Assembly: GCA_002344975.1 (NCBI GenBank)
Contig: DDUV01000005.1
Span: 32,149 to 96,148, forward strand
DNA length: 64,000 nucleotides
Direction of reading: 5' to 3'
From: Saprospiraceae bacterium UBA2329
GTDB lineage: Bacteria; Bacteroidota; Bacteroidia; Chitinophagales; Saprospiraceae
This document shows positions 50,508 through 59,475 of this stretch, one piece after another; position 1 is the stretch's first letter; each line of letters opens with the position of its first letter. The position numbers and the translations under genes were made by a program. The notes beneath the pieces were generated by a model that saw nothing but the letters and a program-made list of their open reading frames with translations, made no database searches and was not told the origin of the DNA.

Positions 50508-52790
50508 TCAGGTTTGAGACGGCTCATTCAAAAATGTGTAATCGCCCAAATAGCCGTTGTGGTGCAGGCTGTGATACAACTCTGCAAAACGGTAAGAAAT
50601 TTGCACGAGGTCTTTGGTTTCCAGCAGCAATGTAAACATCAGAGAGGTATTGCGGAAGCCGTATTTGGAGGATTTGATACCCGCGATCTGTATGGAGAGC
50701 ATTTCTTCCAAGTGGTTCAATGCTCCCTGGCGCAGGGCTGTGATGTCGTCTATGTTGGCAAAATTGCGGTCTTTCATGCGCTGGGAAAGGAGCTTGAAGT
50801 AGTCGTCCAACTTGGAGAGCGCTGTCAGAAGGGATTTGGTTTGTGCTTTTTCCGGAGGCGAGAGGCGGTTTTCCACGTGATTGCGGCAGGCAGTTACTAT
50901 TTCGTCCGTGGACTGAATAAGGTCTTGCTCCAAATCATATACCAACAAGTAAAGGCGACTGGCCTCGGAGCGTTCTTCCTGAATGCGTTTGACGGCGAAG
51001 AAAAGCTTGTTTTTCAGCGTTTCGCTTTGTTGCAACAGCTCAGCCATTTCTTTTCCGGCTTGTTTCAGCCCTTTGGGATTGTCCTTGAGCACAGATGTAA
51101 TGGCATGCCTGAAGATATCGGAAATCAGTTTTACGGTCTGTCCCACTTTGCGCGAGGTATCGTCCACCAAGGTAGTGGCCGGTATGGCTACAGATTCCTG
51201 CACAGCTTCCTGAATTTCGGCTTTGGCCTTTTCCCGCTTTTTATGCACGGTATAGGTATGGTAGAAGAAATAAATGAGCGCCAGTACCATCACGCCTACC
51301 GCCCAGGGGCCGAAGGTGTGTATGAACCAAGCTACCGTAGCTGCCACTGTGAAGGCAATGATGGCCGTAAAAAACCAACCGGCAATCACATTCAGCACGC
51401 CGGCTACGCGATACACGGCGCTGTCGCGGCCCCAGGCCTTGTCGGCCAGCGAAGTACCCATAGCCACCATAAATGACACATAAGTAGTGGAAAGCGGCAG
51501 TTTGAGCGAGGTGGCAAAAGCGATGAGCATACTGGCTGCGGTGAGATTGACGGAAGCCCGCACCAAGTCAAAAGACGGGCGGTCGGCAACGGTCATAGAG
51601 GCGAGGCTGACCGGCTGAAAACTTTGTTCCATTTTGGTGCGCCAGCTTTCGGGGAAGATGCGGCGCAGGCCGATGCCCACTACACCGAAAACATTGACAA
51701 TGCCGCGTGCCAGAAAATTGGGGGCAAAATTTTCTATACCCTCATCCTGCCGGCCGAGGCTCACTTCTGTATCTGTCACAGAGCGCGCTTTTTTGGAAAG
51801 CCACAAGGTCAGTACCATGATGGCGCCGGCAATGAGCAACAGCACGGTGTTGGTTTTTACCTGTTTGCCAAGTACGCCCATATTGAATTCGTCTGCCGGT
51901 ATTCCCGACGAACGCCAGGCCATGAAGGATTCCAGGCCCGCTATGGGCGCCCCGATGAAGTTGACCAAATCATTGCCGGCAAAGGCCATGGCCAACGAAA
52001 AAGTACCAAACAGCACTACCACTTTCAGTACATTCACCCGAAATACCGTAATGAGCGTTTGCATGATCAGCGTCCAAAAGACACAGGATATCACCAGTAA
52101 CTGGGTCGTGTGAGTACCCACCCATTTGACGAATCCTTCCGAAACGAAAGAAGCCCCTTTGATGCCCTTAAAAAGCAAAAAGTAGGTCAGAAGTGCCAGT
52201 GCTGCACCCGACCAGATGCCGCCCACCCATTTCATTCGCCGCTCGTAGTGGAAGGTAAACAGCAGGCGTGAGAAATATTGCACTAGGCTGCCTACCACAA
52301 AGGATATGGCCACCGAAGAAAAAATGGCCGAAACAATTTCGGTGGCGCTGGATGTGTTGATATAATCAGGCAGGGTAGAAAGCAATGCCCCCGACTTTAC
52401 TATTTTTATGAGCGCTACCGCTACCGCCGCGCCCAGCAATTCGAAAATAAGCGATACGGTAGTAGAGGTAGGCAGCCCGAAGGTATTGAACAGGTCGAGC
52501 AGCATGATGTCGGTAATCATCACGGCCAGAAAAATGACCATCACATCGGCAAAAACGAAAAGCTCAGGGTTGAAAATGCCTTTGCGGGCCACCTCCATGA
52601 GGCCGCTGGAGAACGTGGCGCCCACAAAAACGCCAAGGCTGGCTACGAGGAGGATGATGTGACGGGGTGCTACTTTGGCGCCGATGGCAGAATTGAGAAA
52701 GTTCACGGCGTCATTGGCTACGCCTACCATCAGGTCGGTTGCCGCTAAAATGAGCAACAGTACTACGATAACAATGTAAAACTCAATCAT
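50508..52790 (-). CDS. PiT-family inorganic phosphate transporter with PhoU-like C-terminal region
   Basis: From the ATG at 52790 the product has 760 residues; a further start at 52823 adds 11. Residues 1-530 carry the PiT signatures Asn-Asp-Ala-Val-Asn and later Gly-Asn-Asp-Leu-Val-Asn-Phe-Ile-Gly plus Pro-x-Ser-Thr-Thr-x-Val/Tyr motifs in two copies, and about ten membrane helices. Residues about 545-760 are soluble and helical, with repeated Leu/Glu/Lys heptads, like PhoU or PhoU-like DUF47 regulators. It moves phosphate into the cell. The fused tail may couple uptake to regulation. It is a single gene. Confidence 0.88.
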   Translation of the reverse strand: MIEFYIVIVVLLLILAATDLMVGVANDAVNFLNSAIGAKVAPRHIILLVASLGVFVGATFSSGLMEVARKGIFNPELFVFADVMVIFLAVMITDIMLLDLFNTFGLPTSTTVSLIFELLGAAVAVALIKIVKSGALLSTLPDYINTSSATEIVSAIFSSVAISFVVGSLVQYFSRLLFTFHYERRMKWVGGIWSGAALALLTYFLLFKGIKGASFVSEGFVKWVGTHTTQLLVISCVFWTLIMQTLITVFRVNVLKVVVLFGTFSLAMAFAGNDLVNFIGAPIAGLESFMAWRSSGIPADEFNMGVLGKQVKTNTVLLLIAGAIMVLTLWLSKKARSVTDTEVSLGRQDEGIENFAPNFLARGIVNVFGVVGIGLRRIFPESWRTKMEQSFQPVSLASMTVADRPSFDLVRASVNLTAASMLIAFATSLKLPLSTTYVSFMVAMGTSLADKAWGRDSAVYRVAGVLNVIAGWFFTAIIAFTVAATVAWFIHTFGPWAVGVMVLALIYFFYHTYTVHKKREKAKAEIQEAVQESVAIPATTLVDDTSRKVGQTVKLISDIFRHAITSVLKDNPKGLKQAGKEMAELLQQSETLKNKLFFAVKRIQEERSEASRLYLLVYDLEQDLIQSTDEIVTACRNHVENRLSPPEKAQTKSLLTALSKLDDYFKLLSQRMKDRNFANIDDITALRQGALNHLEEMLSIQIAGIKSSKYGFRNTSLMFTLLLETKDLVQISYRFAELYHSLHHNGYLGDYTFLNEPSQT

Positions 52791-52901
52791 ACATGCCGGA
52801 TTGGTGAGGGCCTTTATATACAAGTCCGAAAGATAGCTACTCCCGTTGGAGCGTAGGCAGAAACGTGCAAAAAATTAATACACAGTTAACCTAAGCCTGT
52901 T

Positions 52902-53162
52902 CTAAATCCGATTTTTGTGCTTCATCCGCTGGTTATACCACCTCAACAGTACAAGCATCAGAGCCGTAGCGCCCGTTGCCAATACGGCGGCGCCCAACAT
53001 ATCCCAGGAAACAACCATCAGGCCGCTCCACAGCCCCGCAACCAAACTGGTAGACAAGAGCAGCGGTTGTGGCAAAATCTGCCTCGACAACATACGCTCC
53101 ACTGAAAACCCCAGCAATATCAGCAGCAATATCAAAGTAATAATGACGAACACAAAGCTCAT
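52902..53162 (-). CDS. Small hypothetical membrane protein
   Basis: From the ATG at 53162 the product has 86 residues with a hydrophobic N-terminus (about 1-20), two further membrane-like segments (about 36-58 and 58-75) and a basic C-terminus. An upstream TTG at 53189 is possible but less likely. I recognise no family. It lies between the phosphate transporter and the MFS gene and has no clear promoter. Confidence 0.5.
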   Translation of the reverse strand: MSFVFVIITLILLLILLGFSVERMLSRQILPQPLLLSTSLVAGLWSGLMVVSWDMLGAAVLATGATALMLVLLRWYNQRMKHKNRI

Positions 53163-53247
53163 GCACTTCCGTTTTTTGAGGTAATTCAAAACATTTGGGC
53201 TTTAGACGTTGCTTTGCGGGAAGGGGAACACAAAGCGGCGAGCAAAT

Positions 53248-54561
53248 TTACTCCATAGTTTTGTTAAATGTCTGCATTCTCAACCTATGCACACGCCACA
53301 AAAAAACAAGGCCGACGGCAAACCATATTCCCAACGCGAAAATGGAAGTGCGCATGCTGCCGGTCATTTGGTCCAATGTGCCGAACATGAGCAGCCCCAG
53401 CATGATGGCCACTTTTTCGCACACATCGTAAAAGCTGAAAAATCCCGCGTTGTTTTCAGTTGCGGGAATCATCTTGGCGTAGGTGGAGCGCGACAGGGAT
53501 TGTATGCCGCCCATCACAATGCCGATGAAAAAAGCGCAGACAAAAAACGACCAGACATCGTAAATGAAATACGCTCCGATACAAATGCACAGCCAAAGCC
53601 CAACAGCCAGCATCAGGGCGGGCACATTGCCGAATCGTTTGGACAAGGCTGCAAACAAATACGCGCCGCCGATGGCAATGTACTCTAAGCTCAACACTGT
53701 GGCAATGAGCGCAGCCATCGGCAATTTGATCTCTTTTTCTCCAAAGGAGGCCGCCATAAACATGACTGTCTGCACGCCCATGATGTAAAAAAAGAAGGCC
53801 GGCAGGAAGTTGCGCAGCACCCGTTCGGAGCGAATGCGGCGCCATACATTCAGCAGTTCCTCGTAGCCGTGCAGCAAAAATCGCCCGCCGTTTCGAGGTC
53901 TTGCGGCCTTGATGCCGTGCGGCAATCGGCGAAAAGTAATTTGTGCAAACCCCATCCACCACAGGCCGGTGCTCAGGAATGCCAGCCGGGGCAGCAGGGT
54001 ACCGTCCTCAATGCCCAGTGACTTTTCATTTAAAATAAAAGCCAGATTCAAAATCAGCAGGGTAGTTGCCCCCATGTAGCCCATGGCATAACCCTGGGCA
54101 CTCACCCGGTCTTGTATGGCCTCGTCGGCAATGGCCGGCAGGTAGGCGTTGTAAAAAACGATGCTGCCCGAATAGCCGATGGTGGCCAGCATCAGGCCGG
54201 CGATGCCGATACCGAGTTGGTCGCCGCCCGTAAAAAAAAACAAGGCCATGCAGGCCAAGGCTCCCAGATAGCAGAAAAACTGCATAAACGACCGCTGATT
54301 GCCCGCATAATCGGAAATGGAAGACAACAGCGGCGACAACAAGGCCACTATGCCGAATGACAGCCCCAGCGCAATGGAATACAACGCCGTGTTTTCAACA
54401 TCAAAGCCCAGAAAGGAAACCCGGTTGTTTTCGCCCTGCCGGGTGACGCTGTTGTAATACGCCGGAAATATGGCCGAGTTGATGACCAAGGCATACGAAG
54501 AGTTGGCCCAGTCGTACATGGTCCAGGCTCTGATGGTGCGTCGGTCGTTTTTAAGGAGCAT
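53248..54561 (-). CDS. UMF1/Atg22-like MFS transporter
   Basis: The 437-residue protein has 12 hydrophobic segments and the N-terminal Trp-Thr-Met-Tyr-Asp-Trp-Ala-Asn-Ser-Ser-Tyr signature typical of the UMF1 family related to Atg22. A Ser-Ile-Ser-Asp-Tyr-Ala-Gly-Asn-Gln-Arg loop after helix 2 and Gly-Gly-Ile-Gln-Ser-Leu-Ser-Arg-Ser near residue 352 are conserved. Bacterial members are mostly uncharacterised exporters or importers. It lies alone, 27 bases downstream of the TrmH gene, on the same strand. Confidence 0.88.
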   Translation of the reverse strand: MLLKNDRRTIRAWTMYDWANSSYALVINSAIFPAYYNSVTRQGENNRVSFLGFDVENTALYSIALGLSFGIVALLSPLLSSISDYAGNQRSFMQFFCYLGALACMALFFFTGGDQLGIGIAGLMLATIGYSGSIVFYNAYLPAIADEAIQDRVSAQGYAMGYMGATTLLILNLAFILNEKSLGIEDGTLLPRLAFLSTGLWWMGFAQITFRRLPHGIKAARPRNGGRFLLHGYEELLNVWRRIRSERVLRNFLPAFFFYIMGVQTVMFMAASFGEKEIKLPMAALIATVLSLEYIAIGGAYLFAALSKRFGNVPALMLAVGLWLCICIGAYFIYDVWSFFVCAFFIGIVMGGIQSLSRSTYAKMIPATENNAGFFSFYDVCEKVAIMLGLLMFGTLDQMTGSMRTSIFALGIWFAVGLVFLWRVHRLRMQTFNKTME

Positions 54562-54588
54562 GGCGATGAAATGAAGAATTAAACACAG

Positions 54589-55401
54589 TCAGATAAACTG
54601 CGAAGCAGATTCCCCCCTCTGCCTTCTTGCTTCAAAAAGCAACACTGCTGTGGAAGCCGACACGTTGAGCGAATCCACGCGCCCCTGCATGGGAATGATG
54701 ACGCGCTCGTCGGCGGCCTCTATCCAGAATGCAGAAATGCCCGTAGCTTCGGCGCCCATGACGATTGCGGTTGGTTGGGTAAAATCAGTGAGATAATGCG
54801 GGTGCGAAGCCTCCAGATGCGTGACTGCCAACTTTACGCCCTGCCGTCGCAGCCAGGCAAGCACCTGTTCAGAATCGGTGGTAGCCACCGGCACGGTAAA
54901 CACCGCCCCCAAAGATGCCCTGATGACGTTGGGATTGTGCCAGTCGGTGAGCGGATCGCACAGAATGACGGCATCCACGCCGGCGGCATCGGCTGTGCGC
55001 AGGATGGCCCCCAGATTGCCGGGTTTTTCCACACTTTCCAACACGAGTATCAGCGGGCAGCGAGGCAGCGCAATGTTGTCCAATACGAGCGGGCGCGTTC
55101 GCAACAGCGCCACCACATTGGGCACGCCGCTTCGGTAAGCTGTTTTTTCAAATACCGCACGGCTCACTTCCGTCAAAGCGTCAGGGGCCATTTTTTGGAA
55201 AGGCAGCAAATCGTCAAAACCGGTGCGGGCCGGGTCGTACAAAATAGCCTCCGCCTCATAACCGGCAGCCAGCGCCATCGCGGTTTCGCGCAGCCCCTCC
55301 GCCACAAACAAACCCTGCGCCTTGCGTTCCCGGGCTTTTTCGGTGAGCAACACGATGTTTTTTATAAGCGGATTCTGGACGCTGGTAATTACTTTCGTCA
55401 T
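54589..55401 (-). CDS. TrmH/SpoU-family RNA 2'-O-methyltransferase
   Basis: The 270-residue protein has an N-terminal RNA-binding region (1-100) and the SPOUT knot domain with motifs Glu-Ser-Val-Glu-Lys-Pro-Gly-Asn-Leu-Gly-Ala-Ile-Leu-Arg-Thr-Ala-Asp, Val-Met-Gly-Ala-Glu-Ala-Thr-Gly-Ile-Ser, and Ile-Pro-Met-Gln-Gly-Arg-Val-Asp-Ser-Leu-Asn-Val-Ser. It methylates a ribose in rRNA (RlmB-like) or tRNA. Starts at ATG 55401. It heads a possible unit with the MFS gene. Confidence 0.92.
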   Translation of the reverse strand: MTKVITSVQNPLIKNIVLLTEKARERKAQGLFVAEGLRETAMALAAGYEAEAILYDPARTGFDDLLPFQKMAPDALTEVSRAVFEKTAYRSGVPNVVALLRTRPLVLDNIALPRCPLILVLESVEKPGNLGAILRTADAAGVDAVILCDPLTDWHNPNVIRASLGAVFTVPVATTDSEQVLAWLRRQGVKLAVTHLEASHPHYLTDFTQPTAIVMGAEATGISAFWIEAADERVIIPMQGRVDSLNVSASTAVLLFEARRQRGESASQFI

Positions 55402-55426
55402 GGCTACTTGTGCTGATATTTGCTTG

Positions 55427-55909
55427 CTACCTCCCTTCCATCTTCGCCGCTTTGGCCTCCACCTCCGAGCGCATTTGATCTTTGTAGTCCGATATTTTTT
55501 TCAACAGCCCGGCATCGGACGCGGCCAATATTTGCGCTGCCAGAATACCCGCGTTTTTAGCGGCATTGACGGCCACAGTGGCCACCGGCACTCCGTTGGG
55601 CATTTGTACAATGGAAAGTAGCGAATCCCAGCCGTCTAATGAATTGCTCGATTTTACCGGCACTCCGATCACCGGCAGGGGAGTGAGTGAAGCCACCATG
55701 CCCGGCAAATGCGCCGCGCCGCCGGCTCCCGCCACAATGACGCGCAAGCCCCGCAGATGGGCGTTTTTGGCAAATTCCACCATGCGTTCCGGTGTGCGGT
55801 GCGCCGACACGATGCTCATTTCATAAGGGATATCGAAGTGCCGGAGCATTTCAGCCGCCTGCTGCATAACCGGCAGGTCTGAATCCGACCCCATGATGAT
55901 ACTAACCAT
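55427..55909 (-). CDS. purE: N5-carboxyaminoimidazole ribonucleotide mutase
   Basis: The 160-residue protein has the class I PurE signatures Met-Gly-Ser-Asp-Ser-Asp-Leu-Pro-Val-Met, Ser-Ala-His-Arg-Thr-Pro-Glu-Arg-Met (catalytic His) and Ala-Gly-Gly-Ala-Ala-His-Leu-Pro-Gly-Met. It makes CAIR for purine synthesis, as an octamer. The partner purK is not beside it. On the minus strand it precedes the TrmH-family gene by 25 bases. Confidence 0.95.
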   Translation of the reverse strand: MVSIIMGSDSDLPVMQQAAEMLRHFDIPYEMSIVSAHRTPERMVEFAKNAHLRGLRVIVAGAGGAAHLPGMVASLTPLPVIGVPVKSSNSLDGWDSLLSIVQMPNGVPVATVAVNAAKNAGILAAQILAASDAGLLKKISDYKDQMRSEVEAKAAKMEGR

Positions 55910-55944
55910 AATTGAGTATTGATTTCTCTATGCTCTCCCGATTT

Positions 55945-55984
55945 CCAGGCTATCCGGGATTGCGCTTCGCTTGTATGCTCTATG
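55945..55984. repeat. Second copy of the 30-bp CCAGGCTATCCGGGA repeat
   Basis: The unit at 55945-55974 matches 12703-12732 with one mismatch, and both copies are followed by ATGCTCTATG. It lies in the gap between purE and the HIT gene. Confidence 0.7.
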
Positions 55985-55988
55985 TTTC

Positions 55989-56408
55989 CTACATCGCCAG
56001 TTCAATCGCATCTGCCAGCGCATTCAGGGCTTCCCGGTCGGGAGTGGGGCCGGTTCTCAGATGGAATTGGACCCCATCGTCGGCAAAACGAGGAATGATG
56101 TGTATGTGTACATGCGGCACATCCTGCCCGGCTGCAGTGTTGTTGTTTTGCAGCAAATGGGTGCCTTCGCAGCGCAAGCCTTCCATATTGCGGAGTGCCT
56201 GTTCTACGCGCATAACAATCTGGAACAAGTGCATGCCGGTGGTTTCGTCCATATCGCTCAGGGTTTCAAAATGCCGTCGGGGCATCACCAATACATGCCC
56301 CGGATTGACGGGATGAATGTCCATGAATGCGACGGTCATGTTGTCTTCATAAACAATGCTGGCGGGAATTCTGCCGGCTGCGATTTCGCAAAAAATGCAC
56401 TTACTCAT
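55989..56408 (-). CDS. HIT-family hydrolase
   Basis: The 139-residue protein, from the ATG at 56408, has Cys-Ile-Phe-Cys-Glu-Ile at the N-terminus and the histidine triad His-Val-His-Ile-His-Ile-Ile (about 98-104). It belongs to the Hint-like branch that hydrolyses nucleoside phosphoramidates. Longer upstream start in the same frame (56636) is rejected since it would cross the divergent promoter region. It is transcribed from the box at 56496-56489. Confidence 0.9.
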   Translation of the reverse strand: MSKCIFCEIAAGRIPASIVYEDNMTVAFMDIHPVNPGHVLVMPRRHFETLSDMDETTGMHLFQIVMRVEQALRNMEGLRCEGTHLLQNNNTAAGQDVPHVHIHIIPRFADDGVQFHLRTGPTPDREALNALADAIELAM

Positions 56409-56488
56409 ACGGATGAACGCTTTTGTTTGAAGAACGGCGGGTGCCGGGTCGGCCCTCAAGGTACGGCATTCAATGCACCGGGCCGGTA

Positions 56489-56496
56489 CAAAAGTA
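56489..56496 (-). promoter_or_regulatory. -7 box of the HIT gene
   Basis: On the minus strand this is TACTTTTG, an exact match to TAnnTTTG, in a short divergent region with the psuG box 20 bases away. Confidence 0.55.
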
Positions 56497-56516
56497 GTTG
56501 TTTGCATAAAAATTCC

Positions 56517-56524
56517 TACTTTTG
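56517..56524 (+). promoter_or_regulatory. -7 box of psuG
   Basis: TACTTTTG is an exact TAnnTTTG match 23 bases upstream of the psuG ATG. The two opposite boxes share one 36-base region, and the plus-strand -33 box is unclear. Confidence 0.6.
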
Positions 56525-56547
56525 CAGCACCCAACCCACTAATTGTT

Positions 56548-57468
56548 ATGAAATATTCATTTCTCGAAATTGCTCCCGATGTTGCCGAGGCCTTGCAAAA
56601 CAAGCGCCCTGTAGTGGCATTGGAGTCCACCATCATTGCGCACGGTATGTCTTACCCCGATAATGTGGAAAATGCCCTGCGTTGCGAGGCCATCGTACGC
56701 GAAAACGGAGCGCTGCCGGCCACCATTGCCATCATAGACGGCCGGTTTAAAGTGGGCCTCAGCACAGATGAGATAGAGCGCTTGGGCCGCGAGGGGCAAA
56801 AAATTTCCAAAACCAGCCGCCGGGACATTGCCTTCATCCTCGCCCGCAAAGCCTGTGGCGCCACAACCGTAGCCTCTACCATGATAGCCGCACGGTTGGC
56901 CGGCATCCCCATTTTTGCCACCGGCGGCATTGGCGGCGTGCATCGCGGGGCCGCAGAAACGATGGATATTTCCGCCGATTTGCAGGAACTGGCCCGCACC
57001 AATGTGGCGGTGGTTTGCGCAGGCGCCAAAGCGGTGCTCAACCTCGAACTCACACTGGAATATCTCGAAACTTACGGCGTTCCGGTCGTGGGGTTCCAAA
57101 CAGAAGAGTTTCCGGCGTTCTACACCCGGCGCAGCGGGCTGCCCGTGGACTATCGCATAGATACGCCCGAAGAACTGGCTTTTGCCCTCCGCGTGAAATG
57201 GGACACCGGTGTGCAAGGCGGCGTAGTGATTGCCAATCCCATTCCCAAATCGCACGCCATGAACCGCGAATCGGTAGAGCAGGCCATAGAGCAGGCCATA
57301 CACGATGCCGATGCGCAGGAAATCAGAGGAAAAGCGCTCACTCCGTTCTTGCTGGCCAGGGTGGAACAACTCACCTCCGGGGTGAGCCTGCTGGCCAATA
57401 AAGCGCTCGTGCAAAACAATGCAGCCCTGGCGGCAAAGGTGGCGGCGGCTTATTCCGCATTGGATTAA
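56548..57468 (+). CDS. psuG: Pseudouridine-5'-phosphate glycosidase
   Basis: The 306-residue protein has PsuG signatures Leu-Glu-Ser-Thr-Ile-Ile-Ala-His-Gly-Met, Arg-Arg-Asp-Ile-Ala (about 92), Phe-Ala-Thr-Gly-Gly-Ile-Gly-Gly-Val-His-Arg-Gly, and Cys-Ala-Gly-Ala-Lys with catalytic Lys, then Asn-Pro-Ile-Pro. It breaks pseudouridine 5'-phosphate to uracil and ribose 5-phosphate. No psuK kinase or nucleoside transporter is beside it. Start at 56548 is supported by the promoter box. Confidence 0.93.
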   Translation: MKYSFLEIAPDVAEALQNKRPVVALESTIIAHGMSYPDNVENALRCEAIVRENGALPATIAIIDGRFKVGLSTDEIERLGREGQKISKTSRRDIAFILARKACGATTVASTMIAARLAGIPIFATGGIGGVHRGAAETMDISADLQELARTNVAVVCAGAKAVLNLELTLEYLETYGVPVVGFQTEEFPAFYTRRSGLPVDYRIDTPEELAFALRVKWDTGVQGGVVIANPIPKSHAMNRESVEQAIEQAIHDADAQEIRGKALTPFLLARVEQLTSGVSLLANKALVQNNAALAAKVAAAYSALD

Positions 57469-57477
57469 GGGCCGCAT

Positions 57478-57508
57478 TTTGAAATGATGAGCCGAAGCGC
57501 TACATTTG
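57478..57508 (+). promoter_or_regulatory. Promoter of paaC
   Basis: TACATTTG at 57501-57508 matches TAnnTTTG, and TTTG at 57478-57481 lies 19 bases upstream. The gene starts at 57549. Confidence 0.7.
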
Positions 57509-57548
57509 TTTTGCTATAAGGAATTCCATTTTTCCCACCAATAGTCTT

Positions 57549-58304
57549 ATGACAACTCAACAACACTTCCAATACCTCCTCCGTCTCGGCGACAATGCCC
57601 TCATACTTGGCCAACGTCTCTCCGAATGGTGCGGCCACGGGCCTGTGCTGGAGCAAGATATCGCCATCACCAACATCGCCCTCGATCTGGTGGGGCAGGC
57701 GCGCTCAATATTGGAATATGCCGGGCAGGTAGAAGGCGCGGGCCGCTCGGAAGACGATCTGGCTTACCATCGCAATGCCCATCAGTTTTTCAACATATTG
57801 CTGGTAGAACAACCCAACCAGGACTGGGCCTATACCATTGTGCGGCAGTTCTTCTTCGATGCCGGGCATTATTTGATACTGGAACAATTGACCAACAGCA
57901 GTGACGAACACTTGGCGGCCATTGCCCAAAAATCACTCAAGGAAGTAGCCTACCACCTGCGTTACAGCAGCGAGTGGGTCATCCGCCTCGGCGACGGAAC
58001 CGAAATCAGCCACGAAAAAATGCAAAATGCCGTGAACGAGCTTTGGATGTTCTCCGGCGAACTTTGCACCCCCGACGACATTGACCACGCCATGCTCGAA
58101 GCGGGCATCGGTGCAGACCTCCTCCGCATCCAACCTCTGTATCGCAATAAAGTGGAGGAAATCCTCCGCGAAGCCACCCTGCAAATACCCGCCTCCGACT
58201 GGATGCAGAGCGGCGGCAAACAGGGCCGGCATACGGAACACATGGACTACATCCTGGCCGAAATGCAACAGGTGCCCCGCGCCATGCCGGGATTGACGTG
58301 GTGA
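57549..58304 (+). CDS. paaC: Phenylacetyl-CoA epoxidase subunit PaaC
   Basis: The 251-residue protein is a ferritin-like subunit with the PaaC pattern: Leu-Gly-Asp-Asn-Ala-Leu-Ile-Leu-Gly-Gln-Arg-Leu-Ser-Glu-Trp-Cys-Gly-His-Gly-Pro near residues 13-32, then Leu-Leu-Val-Glu-Gln-Pro and Lys-Glu-Val-Ala-Tyr-His near 130. PaaC is the inactive structural partner of the diiron subunit PaaA in aerobic phenylacetate degradation. None of paaA, paaB, paaD, paaE is visible in the window, although normally the genes form an operon. It has its own promoter and is followed by an acyltransferase. Confidence 0.92.
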   Translation: MTTQQHFQYLLRLGDNALILGQRLSEWCGHGPVLEQDIAITNIALDLVGQARSILEYAGQVEGAGRSEDDLAYHRNAHQFFNILLVEQPNQDWAYTIVRQFFFDAGHYLILEQLTNSSDEHLAAIAQKSLKEVAYHLRYSSEWVIRLGDGTEISHEKMQNAVNELWMFSGELCTPDDIDHAMLEAGIGADLLRIQPLYRNKVEEILREATLQIPASDWMQSGGKQGRHTEHMDYILAEMQQVPRAMPGLTW

Positions 58305-58309
58305 TTGCG

Positions 58310-58317
58310 TACCTTCG
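58310..58317 (+). promoter_or_regulatory. Variant -7 box before the acyltransferase gene
   Basis: TACCTTCG, one base off consensus, lies just after the paaC stop and 27 bases before the ATG. Confidence 0.4.
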
Positions 58318-58344
58318 CAGCAGCGTTCACCAATAATTGTAACA

Positions 58345-59475
58345 ATGCCCGAAGCTTTCGACTCTATTCGCGCTTTCCGGGACGACGAAGTACACGCCGC
58401 CCTGCGCTCTATTGCCCATGACCCCATGATGCAGACGGTGCTCCAATTTACTTTTCCCGAACTGGCTCCCGAAGGACGCCTCCAAATTTTGGATAATATT
58501 CGTGCCACTCAAGACTTTCACGCACAGGTTATCAGACCGGCCGTCCTTCGCATCCTCGCAGAAAGCTCGGCCGGCCTCACACATTCCGGCTTTGACCAAC
58601 TGCTGCCCGATACGCCTTATTTATATGTTTCCAACCACCGGGACATCGTGCTCGACACGGCGCTGCTCAACTTTATCCTGCTTGAGCAGGGGCTTACCAT
58701 GACCGCTTCGGCCATCGGCGACAACTTGGTGAAACTACCGTTTTTGCTCACATTTGCCAAAATCAACCGCAATTTTTTAGTGCGCCGCAACCTGCCGCCG
58801 CGCGAACTCTTAGAAAGCTCGCAGGAACTGACTGCATACATCCGCCATCTGATGTTGGAAGACCGCCGTTCGGTATGGATTGCCCAACGGGAAGGCCGCG
58901 CCAAAGACGGCAACGATGCCACGAACCCCGGCGTTCTGAAAATGATCGGCATGGCCGCCGGTGCGGAAGGCGCGATGAGCTATCTGAAAAAACTGCGCAT
59001 CGTGCCGGTTTCCATTTCTTACGAATACGATCCTGCCGACGCTTTCAAAATACCGGAACTATTAGCCGAAGCGCACGGCGAAAGTTATACCAAAGAGCCA
59101 CAGGAAGATTTCCGGCACATCATGACGGGCATACGGGGACAAAAAAAACGCATCCATTTCCATGCGGGCACGCCTTTGGATGCTGAGTTGGATGAGATAG
59201 CGGCCATTTCGGGACTCAATCATCAAATCAAAGCGTTGGCGCAGGTTTTGGACCGGGCCATTGTTGCCAATTACCGGCTTTGGCCATCCAATTACATCTC
59301 ACACGATCTGCTTTCGCAAACCGGCGCCTTTGCCAAGCATTATACCCCGGAGGAAAAAGTCGCTTTTGTGCAGCGCATGGAGGAACGTACAGCCGGCATG
59401 GACGCCGAGGCTCTCCGCTGCTTCCTGAGCATGTATGCCAGGCCGGTGAGCAATCAAACCGGAATGGGGCACTAA
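58345..59475 (+). CDS. PlsC-like 1-acylglycerol-3-phosphate acyltransferase family protein
   Basis: The 376-residue protein has the acyltransferase motif Asn-His-Arg-Asp-Ile-Val-Leu-Asp (about 93-100, the His-x4-Asp box), a second block Phe-Leu-Val-Arg-Arg-Asn, and the third block Gln-Arg-Glu-Gly-Arg-Ala-Lys-Asp-Gly near 173-181. It is longer than usual PlsC, with extra helical regions at both ends, and has no obvious membrane anchor. It probably acylates a lysophospholipid or related lipid. Its stop overlaps the stop of the convergent kinase-RapZ gene by 4 bases. Confidence 0.85.
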   Translation: MPEAFDSIRAFRDDEVHAALRSIAHDPMMQTVLQFTFPELAPEGRLQILDNIRATQDFHAQVIRPAVLRILAESSAGLTHSGFDQLLPDTPYLYVSNHRDIVLDTALLNFILLEQGLTMTASAIGDNLVKLPFLLTFAKINRNFLVRRNLPPRELLESSQELTAYIRHLMLEDRRSVWIAQREGRAKDGNDATNPGVLKMIGMAAGAEGAMSYLKKLRIVPVSISYEYDPADAFKIPELLAEAHGESYTKEPQEDFRHIMTGIRGQKKRIHFHAGTPLDAELDEIAAISGLNHQIKALAQVLDRAIVANYRLWPSNYISHDLLSQTGAFAKHYTPEEKVAFVQRMEERTAGMDAEALRCFLSMYARPVSNQTGMGH

